A stretch of 64,000 nt of DNA from Prosopocoilus inquinatus (Eukaryota; Arthropoda; Insecta; Coleoptera; Lucanidae), in assembly GCA_036172665.1 (NCBI GenBank), contig CM069876.1:42501001-42565000 (forward strand), in the 5' to 3' direction. Of the stretch, positions 22,076-32,570 are shown in pieces. Position 1 is the first letter of the stretch. Each line of letters starts with the position of its first letter. The position numbers and the translations under genes were made by a program. Below the pieces are notes generated by a model that saw only the letters and a list, made by a program, of their open reading frames with translations, was not told the DNA's origin and did not search any database.

Positions 22076-23400
22076 TTTATAGCGCCATCTGTTAGCCCGC
22101 ACTGTAAATTATTAATTTCCCGAAAAAATAATTCATAAAACTGGAAAACGTTAGGTTAGGAGCGTCCAAAGACAACGTTCGCAAAACAAATTCAAATAAA
22201 TGAAATTTTAAGCGCAAAGCGAAACAATTTACGGGCGTTTGTGGCGCCATCTGGTATCCTGTAACAACTTTGTCCTCTGTATTTGAGGGGAAATAAAAGG
22301 GACAGAAAAATCAAGAAATAACGTTATGAAATATAAAATCGAATAAATAAAGTTGAACAGAAATAGCTGGAACACAAGATGTTTCAAATAAGACTAGCGC
22401 CATCTGTTAAGTCGCAGTTAATTTTCTTCCCTTTAGTTTCCGGGTTTTAAAGTTTGAGAAACAATTGACGCGTACTTCCGCTTAGCGCTGGTTGTCGGGA
22501 GCTTTCTAATAAAGAATAAACATTTGTGGTGCCATCTGTTACCACGAGCCCTAACTTCTTCCCCATCATTTGTGCGAAAACAGTTGCAAAGCAACTGAAA
22601 AACGCTCAGAGAATTCAAGAAACAGCGTTACGAAAAACAATTGCGAATTTCGAATGAATAAAGTTGAACAAGAAACAACTAGAATTCAAGCAGTCGCAAA
22701 TATGAGCAGCTCCATCTGTTAATCTGCAGTCGAAATTAATTTTCTTCCTTTTAGTTTCCGCAAGACGGTTTCAAAATAATTGATAAAAATTCCTTCTTCA
22801 AGAAAATTTTTGAGAAACAAAGTTAGCGCTAGTTGTCGGGAGCCTTTTTAATAAACAATGAGCATTTGTGGCGACATCTGTCACCATGAGCTGTAACTTC
22901 GTCCCCATCACTTGCATTTGTGCGAAAAAAGTTTCAAAGCAATTAAGAAACGCTCAGAAATAATGTCACGAAAAACAATTTCGAATAAATTAATTTGAAC
23001 AAGAAATAACTAAAACACTACAAGTTTCAAATGCAAGTGGCGCCATCCGTTAATCTGTACCGCAATTAATTTTGTTCCCTTTCGTTTTCGGGAAACGATT
23101 TTGCAATTAATTTGAGAAACAACTGACGTGCACTTCCGCTTAGCGTTGATGGTCGGGAGCCTTTCCAAACATTTGTGGCGCCATCTGTTACACACGAGCC
23201 TTAACTTTGCCCCCATGATTTGTGCGAAAACTGTTACAAAACAACTGAAAAACGTTCAGAAATTTCAAGAAATAGCGTTACGAAAAACAATTTCGAATAA
23301 ATAAAGTTGAACGAGAAATAACTAGAATAAAAGAAGTTTTAAATATTAAATAATACTGGATCACAAGAAGTTTCAAATGTAAGTTGCGCCATCTGTGAAT
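22076..23400. repeat. Tandem array 1 of CTCF-like sites (about 320-bp unit, two sites per unit)
   Basis: GCGCCATCT or a one- or two-base variant occurs at 22082, 22244, 22397, 22529, 22709, 22871, 23040, 23178 and 23386. Two site contexts alternate: type A in RGCGCCATCTGTTAATCTG (22082, 22397, 22709, 23040, 23386), type B in ACATTTGTGGCGCCATCTGT (22244, 22529, 22871, 23178). All are in the same orientation. Units also share TTCCGCTTAGCG, AAACGCTCAGA and CGTTACGAAAAACAA. The reverse complement, AGATGGCGC, equals the core of the CTCF motif. Confidence 0.85.
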
Positions 23401-23832
23401 CTGTACCGCAATTAATTTTGTTCCCTATCATTTCCGGGAAACAGGAATTCAAAACAGGTAAAAAATAAATTCCTTCACCAACGCATTTGCGAAACAATTT
23501 GAACAATTGTACTTGGCGCTACTTTTCAGGAGTTTTTCTAACCTAAAATTTTGACAACTTTTTAGAAAGAGGACAATCCAGATGTTTTTTTTTTAAATTT
23601 TATTCTTGAAAGTGTTATTGAAATAGGAAAATCATTTTCTTTTCAGTTTTACTTGTTTAATAATTAATTATAATATTAATCTTGCACATGGTGTCACACG
23701 AGCCTTACAGGTCATACGTTGGAATCAAAGTAGTTTAGGTATCAAACCAAGAGATGTCGTTTTTACGTCTTACTACCACGTTAACTAAATTTAGTAACTA
23801 AGTAGCCTTTAGCTTTTTCTTATTCATCTCAG
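23401..23832. other. AT-rich stretch, nothing recognised
   Basis: No gene or repeat family supported. It ends in a strong pyrimidine tract and AG (TTCTTATTCATCTCAG) before the next candidate frame. Confidence 0.35.
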
Positions 23833-23845
23833 TGTAGGAGTAATA

Positions 23846-24040
23846 ATGAGCACCTACTCTTTAACGAATTCTATTTTCGTTCTATTTTTGGCCACCGCAC
23901 AAAGCGGCAGCATTAGGCGAATTGTGCACGCATGGTTTCCACGAGACGTGCCAAATGTTAATGTTAATGTTCCGGCGGTGAAATGTTTAGGACCGCCAGA
24001 AAACCGACTGCATTTACGTCCCCGACGGCCAGAACATTAA
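23846..24040 (+). CDS. Possible short secreted protein or exon (64 aa), low support
   Basis: A good 3' splice-site pattern ends at 23832 (pyrimidine tract, CTCAG), 13 bases before an ATG in favourable context (aataATGA). The frame has a signal-peptide-like start (MSTYSLTNSIFVLFLATAQS), then a basic, proline-rich tail with one Cys. GC content rises within the frame compared with its flanks. Candidate donors lie inside it (GCGGTGAAAT near 23977) and just after it (CTGGTGAAAC). No family recognised. Confidence 0.25.
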   Translation: MSTYSLTNSIFVLFLATAQSGSIRRIVHAWFPRDVPNVNVNVPAVKCLGPPENRLHLRPRRPEH

Positions 24041-24876
24041 TTTCTGGTGAAACTCACAAGCTCACGACATGTTTATTAAATTTCGGCTGTGTAAATTCGC
24101 CGATAAAAAACTCTAAACTCCTTATAAATTGATCCAACTTGCATATTTTAGGATGGCAAAATTTTGGCAGAGAATTTCAACTTCAACTTTTTATCAAAGT
24201 TATGTCACGAATCTTAAAATGTTGGTTTAGAAAGCGTATGGACGAACCGAAATAGTAAACAGAAGTTATTATTAAAATGTAAAATATAGTCGGAAACGTT
24301 TCAGTTTTACCAACGCCTACTAGAAAGATAGGCCAGCAACTTTAGGGTGGGGAGCGACCAATTCTCAATTTTTTTGAAATGTTTGACAAGATGCGTAAAT
24401 GCATACATAACCTCAACCCTCGCATGTGAAACAACTCGTATACGAATTTTGAAAAAAAAAACATACATCTAATCAAACAACTCATCAAACGCAAAACATC
24501 TCAGAATGTCTTGGCATTTCATTTCTAACAGACCTAAAATAACCAAATTTATTCGCCATTCCTAATGGATTCTATTAAACCATGGCCATTGCGCCAATCT
24601 CAGTGGACGAATGCGAACGCATGTGTCTGAAATATGATTGACAGACCAAAAAGTTCTCGACGCGAGGTGCCAAGTTTCGAAACAACTGCCACATTGTAGT
24701 GGACGCCGCCGCCGCCGCCGTAAGTTGAAATCGAGTTGGCTTGTTACATTTTGCAGTCGCCTAATAAATTAATTCGGGCTTTAACTAGAAGCTTCCCGCC
24801 GAGCGCCGCTCAAGTTCGTCAGTTTTGTAGTAATTTATTTGTGTGTCTGTGAATTCCGGGGAGAAGCCCCATTTAC
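24041..24876. other. Intergenic, nothing recognised apart from (GCC)n
   Basis: A short (CCG)n run lies at 24706-24720. No gene supported. Confidence 0.35.
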
Positions 24877-24884
24877 TATTACCG

Positions 24885-25099
24885 CAGTGGCGGCTCGTCG
24901 GGGTAGACAAGATGGGCAATGACCAACCTGTCCTATTGAAGTTGTTTTGAATTTTGCGACGGAACTGTCTCGATATTTAAATCTGCACGTTCCAATTCCG
25001 TACCTGCACAGCCCCGAAAAGCATTTATTTTTTTTTTTGAAATTGCACTCCTTTTGCGGTTGTAGCCCACCAGCAGTAAATCATCACGACCCGCCACTG
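24885..25099. mobile_element. hAT-type MITE, 215 bp
   Basis: Ends are CAGTGGCGGCTCGT (24885) and ACGACCCGCCACTG (to 25099), inverted with one mismatch. Flanking 8-mers are TATTACCG (24877-24884) and TATTACTG (25100-25107), differing at one base. The 8-bp duplication and CAGTG ends indicate hAT. No coding capacity. Confidence 0.88.
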
Positions 25100-25308
25100 T
25101 ATTACTGTGCGTATGTAAGTACGTGCAGCGTGCGTTATCAAGTGGGACACGAAGTCATAAAAGTTCAGATTACGTCTTCGTTTCTATTTATTGGTTATCG
25201 ATTTAATTAATGTTCGAAAAGAAAAACTTCGGTTTTCTGCTCGTATTCGCTTTTTTTAAATTTCTTGTTCAGACGAATAATTTCGTATTACTTTCTTAAT
25301 TCAACAAG

Positions 25309-25358
25309 AGATGGCGCTGTTAATTACACGCTTTTTCTGATTCATCGAGAGATGGCGT
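25309..25358 (+). promoter_or_regulatory. Pair of CTCF-like words
   Basis: AGATGGCGC (25309-25317) and AGATGGCGT (25350-25358), each followed by TGTTAATTACAC. They are opposite in orientation to the nearby arrays. The 40-bp spacing reflects a small direct duplication. Confidence 0.45.
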
Positions 25359-25599
25359 TGTTAATTACACACGCGCAATAACACAAACTTCAGTGTTACA
25401 TGATTTTCCCCAAAAGATAATGTGTTTAATAATAACAGCTCAAACGGTACATATCTTATTGGAATTTCCCCAAAAGATAATATGGTAATAACAGTTCAAA
25501 TTGTACGTATTATAATGGCGTCACGATTTTTGTCTTATTTTGAATCTTGTTCCTGTGCAGTCTTTCCGTGACAACGGACGATCTTTTCCATCCGATTTA

Positions 25600-26640
25600 A
25601 TGTTGCATTTGAAAAGATTGCGGAAAAGATTCCCCGTTGTCATGGAAATAAGTTAAACGCAAAAGACTTCCGGAAGCAAACGAGTCCTGGAAATAAGTTA
25701 AACGCAAAAGACTTCCGGAAGCAAACGAGCGAGATGCAAAATAGGTTAAAAATCGTGCGTGAGTAAGATGCGATTTCAAACGTCTTAGACGCACACGACG
25801 CGAAGTTCTCGAACACACCTGAAGATCGAATAACTTTTACATTTTAAAGGACCGCGTCATTATTTTTAGAACGCCATCTCTTGGCCAATAAGGAAAACCA
25901 TTTTCGTTGTAATGGAAATAAGTTAAACGCAAGGACTTCTGGAGGCAAACGAATGAGATACAAAATAATAAAAAAATCGTCCGTGAGAAAGAGGGGATTT
26001 CAGACGCACACGACGTAAAGTTTTCGAACGTACCTAATTTAGAGCACCATCTCTTGACCAAAAAGGAAAACCATTTTCGTTCGTTGTCGTGGAAATAAGT
26101 TAAACGCAAGGACTTCTGGAGGCCGAACGAGATACAAAATAAGTTAAAAATCGTGCGTAAGAAAGAGGGGATTTCAGACGCACACGACGTAAAGTTTTCG
26201 AACGCACCTAATTTAGAGCGCCATCTCTTGGCTAAAAATGAAAGCCAGTTTCGTTCGTTGTCATGGAAATAAGTTAAACGCGAGGCTTCTAGAAGCAAGC
26301 GAGCGAGATGCAAAATAAGTTAAAAAGCACGCGTGAGAAGGATGCGATTTCAGACATCTCAGACACACACGACGCAAAGTTTTTCGAACTCACCTAAAGG
26401 ACTGCGTGATCATCATTTAGAGCGCCATCTCTTGGCCAAAAAGAAAAACCATTTTCTTCGAATTTTAAAACACATTTCATCGCGGACAGTCTCGCCTCAT
26501 CTTTAAACTTTAGCTTTAAAAAAAGGAATCTTTTTTAAATAACTAATCATTTCCAAGGAAAAGGAAAGGGGACGTCATCATTATTATCATCATCACCACC
26601 ACCACTTAGAGCGCCATCTCTTGACCGAAAAAGGAAAACC
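25600..26640. repeat. Tandem array 2 of CTCF-like sites (about 175-200-bp unit)
   Basis: Sites ACGCCATCT (25871), GCACCATCT (26044) and GCGCCATCT (26218, 26422, 26611), all followed by CTTGRCC or close variants. Units share GGAAATAAGTTAAACGCRAG, CAGACGCACACGACG and AAAACCATTTTCG. A 45-bp sub-duplication of the GGAAATAAGTTAAACGC block lies at 25643-25730. Confidence 0.85.
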
Positions 26641-27146
26641 AGCCTCATCGAATTTTAAAACCTCTCTCATCGCAAACATTCTCGTCATTTCTTTAATTTC
26701 ATTTTTAGAAAATATGATTTTTTTAAATAAAAATTAAACAGAATAATAGAAAATGAATATTTTTATTCGATTTTTATTTCCTTGCCTTTCCCCTCCTGCT
26801 TTTTATTTTATTATTCGCTCTCCAAGTTCTCTAAGCCCTTTGATTACAGCCTCTCTCCATTTCCTTCTCGGCCTTTTTTCCATTCCTTTCTCAGCGTTTT
26901 TTACTTTCTCATTTGATTGCCTTTACTTGATAATATGACTACCGATTGTGACTTTGTTGTGTTGTTTTTTTTTCTTCTTAGTTTTTTTTTACACGAATCT
27001 TCTTCGATTGTCTTCCTTCCAAAAAAATCCATTGTTTCCTTTTTTCTTGTCCCCAATTTCAATTTGCTTTCAACCCAAAAAGAGCGTGGTTCCTACGTTT
27101 CAGTTGTTGGTGTCAGATCGATGGAATACTTCTGAAAGACTGTAGG
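26641..27146. other. Pyrimidine-rich stretch, nothing recognised
   Basis: Phe/Ser/Leu-rich open frames reflect T-rich composition; no gene supported. Confidence 0.35.
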
Positions 27147-27154
27147 ATAATAAA

Positions 27155-27367
27155 CAGGGAAAAGAATTCAGGCCACTAAGTGCTGGACGCTTTATACGCT
27201 GAACTGTTTACCTCCCACCATTCCGCGGTATCGATGCATCGAATTGTTATTGAGTGGGAGGAAAAGGAGTGAAATGCCAACATCCTCATTACGGGCAGGG
27301 CCGATACAATCCGAGTACTAAATTTTCGTACTGTCCGCTGAACAAGTGTCCTGAATTCTTTTCCCTG
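27155..27367. mobile_element. hAT-type MITE, 213 bp
   Basis: Perfect 18-bp inverted ends CAGGGAAAAGAATTCAGG (27155-27172 and 27350-27367). Flanking 8-mers ATAATAAA (27147) and ATCATAAA (27368) differ at one base. This fits a hAT target duplication. Non-coding. Confidence 0.88.
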
Positions 27368-27499
27368 ATCATAAAGGTCGTCAGAATTTAAATTCTTAGG
27401 TAGGTACTTGCTTCGGACAGGGCAGATTTGGTAGACCTAACTGTTATGAAGACATATCGACAATTCTGAAGGAAATTTAAAAGTTATTAACAAGAGACA

Positions 27500-28105
27500 T
27501 GGTGGTCAAATCTATTTCCAATTTGGATGACTTTGGAGTGTTCCAAGATGTTTAAACAAATTCCTTCCTTTTTAGACTTGATTGCTTCTTTGATTATGAT
27601 CAATTCCTCCCAATTCGTTCTTGAAGCCACTAATAAAGTTGGATCGATCAACATGTGCGGAAAAAATTTTGAGGAAATGAAGTCATTTGCAACGTGTTGA
27701 AGTAATATTTGAAAATTTGAAGACTGTTCAACTCTTCCCTGCCACAATTTCTTGAGTAAAATCCAAATAAATTATTTAAATACTGGTCAATATCTACTTC
27801 CAATTTGGATGATTCTAGAGTATTCCAAGATGTTTAGATACATTCTTTCCTTTTTAGGCTTGATTGCTTCTTTGATTGTTGATTGTCTTTGATGATCAAT
27901 TCTTACCTTACCAATTCGTTCTTGATGCCTCCAATATAGTTGGATTGATCAACGTATGGAAAAAAAACTTTGATGAAGTTAAAAGTCATTTGCAAAGTGG
28001 TGAAGTAACATAACAAGACTTTTCCTCCTTATATCTCACTGAAATTACAAGGACTGTTCAACTCTTCCGTGCCAACATTTCTTGAGTAATATCCAAATAT
28101 GTTAT
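27500..28105. repeat. Direct duplication, about 285-300 bp
   Basis: Copies at about 27500-27775 and 27785-28105 share CCAATTTGGATGA, TTCCAAGATGTTTA, CTTGATTGCTTCTTTGATT, CCAATTCGTTCTTGA and GACTGTTCAACTCTTCC. Confidence 0.85.
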
Positions 28106-28687
28106 TTAAGTCGAAATTAAAAACGACAAAGCAGAAAATGATTTCATAATTCCCAGCTATTCCCGGCCAAAACATCCACATTCACATAAATCTTCCTCTC
28201 GTCCCCTTTTTTTCTTGCCTCGACCGCCTCTCTCTCGCCTGTCACTTGGCCAAAAACTGCAGACTCTTTATTTCCTGCAGCCGGATTACACGTACATAAA
28301 CACGCACTCCAATACAAATAAATAGTGGGCTTTATTTTGGGATTTTTCTGGTTTTCGTACTTAGCGGCCTATTATTAGAACCGCGTGTGTTTTCGGCGGT
28401 CACGTGAAATTCCTTGACCGTCTGCCAACTAAAATGAAATCATATCGAAGTGTAAGGCGCGCAACACTGAATGAACCCTAGCCTTCCGCAACATCATCGG
28501 TTTTTATATCGACATCAAAATGTTTTTCTTTGCATTATTAACACAAGGCAACTATGTAAACCAGCTTCTTTATCGGCGTCGTAAATACACTGTTTCCAAT
28601 GTGCTACACAAAGATTTTTTTATCGGTTTGCGAAAGGGAACATCAACATTTTTCAAAGCTCACAAGCATAAACCAAGCGAAAGCAAA
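28106..28687. other. Intergenic, nothing firm
   Basis: A 94-codon frame starting at ATG (28520) runs into the duplication at 28688; its last third is repeat sequence. No domain recognised, so no gene is called. Confidence 0.3.
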
Positions 28688-28960
28688 AACAGGGATCATC
28701 TGGAGATCTGTTTTGAAGCCATTTGGCTTTTGGTTACATTCCATTCAATAAAAACAAAATGTTCTGTTTCCAAACCAACCCAAAAGTTTGTTGTTCCAAG
28801 TTGAACCAAATCTTCTGCAAAACAGGGATCATCTGGAGATCTCTTTTAAAGTCACCTGGCTTTTGGTTACATTCCATTCAATAAATACAAAATAAGACAA
28901 GATGTGTTCTGTCTCCAAACCAACCCAAAAATTTATTGTTCCAAGTTGAACCAAACCTTG
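28688..28960. repeat. Tandem duplication, about 132-bp unit
   Basis: Two units starting AAACAGGGATCATCTGGAGA (28688 and 28819), sharing CTTTTGGTTACATTCCATTC and TTGTTCCAAGTTGAACCAAA. Confidence 0.9.
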
Positions 28961-30924
28961 CGCAAGTGTAAGAAATTGGGTAAGTCTAAAACGGTCTTTA
29001 TTTTATAAGGTGTGAAAATAATTATTAGAATAGCTACTTCATTTCAAAATATTGACAAGAGAAATCATCTTTCGACCTTGTGCAAGATTCTACCAAAACA
29101 TTTAAGAAGCTAAAATATGGAATGTTTGACAAGACGGATTGTGCCCCAACGCAAATAAACACCACCCAATAAAGAAGATGCAAGTTAAAAGCAAGGCAAA
29201 TACTCGTTTGGATTTGTCACCAGAATCAACACCGCAAGGCAATTTGGCCACTCCACTCTCGAAAATATGTAAAACACATTAGCGCTTATTTATCATCGAG
29301 TAATTCGGAGAGGAGATAATAAATAAGTGAGTGAGGAGATAAGAGTTTTGTTCCACGATTGCCGGCATTGTTTTCTCCTCGGATTTTCAGCTTCACTTTT
29401 AAATTGCTCACTAATCTTGGCACTAATGCATTCGATATTATTGATCGGGGCGTATTAACCAAAGAAGATGGATGGATGATAAATAACATCCTTTTCTCTT
29501 GCCTGTGCAAATCCATTTATGACGTACACATCTTTAGAGCTTAGATGTGTGATTTAGAAATAAATTAAAAACCCTTTCTCCTTTGATTATTTTCGAAGAC
29601 GATAAAACAGATATTTTTTCATTGTGAGATTTATTTATTAAGGACCTTGAGCCTCCTCCTCCTTTTCGAACACACGAAACTTCAATCGATCGTAACTGGG
29701 CATGTTGGTAATAAAGTCGCGTTATTATTACTTTTCCTCGCAATAAAACGCGCGGCCTCTTCGTAATAATTAATTTGATGTGGAAGTCATCAATGGAAAT
29801 ACAAAGCAGGGCCGGACTTTAAACGCACGAGATTACGAAGTGACTTGCAACTGAAAGAAACTTGAGTGTTTGACCTTAAAAAGTAAATATTTCACAAGAT
29901 TGCACGGGGTCTTCCAAGTTCAATGGTTATATTTAAAATCAGATGAAGATGTGACATGAAAGTTGAGGGCGACTTTTGGTACAACTGGGGATTCGAAGGT
30001 TGCACTAATTTTCCTCGTTGTGCTTTCAATTCTAAAAGCATTTGGATAGGTCAGACAGCTTGGAGGACCCTGTATACGTTTCGCAAATAAAATTTGAAGA
30101 ACCGCATATTTTTTTAAAACGGTGCCACCAAACAACTTGTCAAAGACATGCGATTTTTTTGTATTCTTATGTTTCATGGGGTTTATGGTGGTTTTAGTTC
30201 CTTCGTTCGACTTGGACGTTTCGAGTTCGTGTTCAAGACTGACATGAGAGTCCTGTGCTGGGTGAATAATTTCGCTAAATATATCCGACAACGCATAATA
30301 TTATAGTTATTGATTTTCGCAAATCAATAATAAGTTTTATGGCTGATCCTGCAAAATGCTGTGGAGATATGAAAATAAACAGGCCCACGTTTTCGCGGGC
30401 ACATGTGCGTCATTTAAATAAACAACCATCGGCATTTGCGGTGTACGCGAATGTCAGAAAGGTCACTCATTAGGACAATTACGACATCGAATATTATTTA
30501 ATTGATTGTGAATAAATTTTTCGAGGGGTCAATTGAAAACCAAAACAATGCAGAATCAGACAAAATAGAGACTTGTTTACCGCTTGGTTCTGTACGTCAA
30601 CGAAAATTTAATTGGTAATCGATCAAATCTAATCTGCGAGGAGTATTTATCGCGTAAATAATTAAGACCAACAAGAAATCGTACTGGGGTTTATGTTGGA
30701 GTTTAAATTATAAATGAGTTGTCACTCACGTTCGATATCAATGCACGTAATTTAATTTTAAAAGCCACTCGAGGTGTTTTTCCATAATTCATGAATTCAA
30801 TCACCATCACTCTGTATATATGGAGAGCCAGTTCGTTAATTTCAAGGACGTTACAGAATTCTTTCATTCTAACAATTCACAATAATAATAAAAAAAAAAT
30901 AAAGAAACCTCAGAGCTAATCGTA
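28961..30924. other. Intergenic, nothing firm
   Basis: The longest frame is on the minus strand at 30291-29920 (begins at TTG; no ATG for its first 38 codons). A MITE-end-like ACCCTGTATAC word lies at 30068. No gene supported. Confidence 0.35.
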
Positions 30925-30990
30925 AGCACTGGCGTTCTCCAAGGATCCTATCTTGGCCCAATTTCTTTCTTATTTTTAAATTATTCATCA
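30925..30990 (+). pseudogene. LINE reverse-transcriptase fragment, copy 3
   Basis: Reads TGVLQGSYLGPISFLFLN, matching the GVPQGS.LGPISFL RT block of non-LTR retrotransposons. No further RT motif is preserved around it. Confidence 0.5.
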
Positions 30991-32185
30991 TACCTCTGAA
31001 ATTTATTGTAATTTACTTAAAAAATAATTTTGTTTTACTTCTGTTAGAAGATGTAAGACAAGTATTTTTTTTTTGTAATTAATTGATCTCATCATACAGA
31101 GTTCGCACCTGCAATAGATAAAAGACTAAAGTGTATGTCGTACACATATTATATTAAATACAGTGAAGAGACGAAGCAATTATGAAATTGAATTTTCTGA
31201 ATTTACCCCTCCCCTCTCCCAACCCCCACACAGAGTAAACTTTTCTTTCAATTAAAAAAATGAATGCCCCTTGTTATCGTCACGTTTCGATGCTATTTTT
31301 ATCTTCCATTCATCCATTTATTGTCTCCTGCATTTACATACCTCTTCAGTCTACTATCTCGCGTTCCATTTCGTAATTTTCAATCGTCTTAAAACCACAA
31401 TTAACTTAAACTTAAAAATAAAATTAATTACTTCACCGTGCAAACAAAAACTAATTTTTCTTATCTTGCAATTCTTTCAATTTGATCACCTCGAAATCCT
31501 CCTTATTTTTAGCCCGCACGCTTTCTATTGCCGAGGAAGCTTTTTTTTTTCTTAATCAAATCTGCAATGAAATCAATTTTTGTATTTATAGTGTGTCCTA
31601 AAAATAGTATCTGAAACTCTAATTGTAGCAATTACACGTGTTCGGAGGAGGAGAAAATTGTATACAATTATATTTTTTTCCAATTAAATAATTGGTTACG
31701 TGCAATCAGAGCTGCTTGGATTGGATGTAACATGTTATAACCGAAAGATAAATATAACGGGTCTTCATTTAATCTTACGACTTCCCTTAATGGTTGGTTA
31801 GAATTACAATACCCAACAGCGCAGGCCGCAGTTACATCTTCATTTTGGAAGTAAGTTTCATTTTCTTTTTATATTTGAATCTTTTTGCAAATTTAATTAC
31901 AATCAAATATTGGCAGTACAGTACAAAGACATACAACAACAAAATTCCCCCACTCATAAAATCCCCTACTGTAAAAAATAGCAACTAAATTTAAGGATGT
32001 TCAGTTCTGCCAACCATTTATAATATCATTGTGGCTTGGCTACCGAATACAACGTGGCCACGTGGAGTACAATCATTTATGAAGACTCTGTACGTAGCTC
32101 TGAAAATTAAATAGATATACTAATTTATTTCGCCGATAATAAGTTTGTGAATCGATTGATTTGACTTTTTTTAATGTTATTATTA
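30991..32185. other. AT-rich stretch, nothing recognised
   Basis: No gene or repeat family supported. Confidence 0.35.
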
Positions 32186-32570
32186 TTAGTACAAAGTTAC
32201 AATTTTCATCGGACAAGAACAAACTTCAGTTATTATTATTATTTGAATAATAATTACGATGCAAGTTTTCATTAAATAAAATTATCATGCGTCGAAGTAA
32301 ACCCAATGTTTGAAGAAAATTAAATAAAATTACTCACACACATCGAACTACATCAGCGATTTCCAAACTTTTTTAAGACCTCTTAGAATAAGAAAAAAAA
32401 AGGTTTTCATCGAAACATTCATTTAAATGAAGTTGTTTCTTGTCCGATGAGAAATGTAAGTAAAAAGTTTTTTTCACTCCTGACGAAGCTATAAATCTAT
32501 AGTGAAACGTTGAGTGTAATTCCAATCATAATTCTGTCCGGTTTAAGATTAAAAACACTTTTTACTTCAA
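32186..32570 (+). repeat. Family B repeat region with complete hammerhead core
   Basis: The hammerhead lies at 32475-32516: stem I CACTC (32475-32479), CTGACGA (32480-32486), an unpaired A, six-pair stem II GCTATA/TATAGT with loop AATC, GAAA (32504-32507), CG, UU, and stem I' GAGTG (32512-32516), a perfect partner of CACTC. The module ATTTCTCATCGGACAAGAA flanks it upstream (as its reverse complement) and again at 32200-32222. The tail ATTCTGTCCGGTTTAAGATT matches the copies at 1.8 and 57.2 kb. Confidence 0.8.

Noticed and set aside
24947..25210. Plus-strand 87-codon frame
   Set aside because: It straddles the right end of a hAT MITE, has no ATG start and no domain.
26753..27145. Overlapping Phe/Ser/Leu-rich open frames
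   Set aside because: They reflect pyrimidine-rich composition; frames overlap in two phases without conserved features.
28520..28804. Plus-strand 94-codon frame
   Set aside because: Its last third is one unit of a tandem duplication, and the frame is not kept in the second unit.
29920..30291. Minus-strand frame of 123 codons
   Set aside because: It opens at TTG with no ATG for its first 38 codons, no domain is recognised, and a MITE-end-like word lies inside it. Not enough to call a gene.
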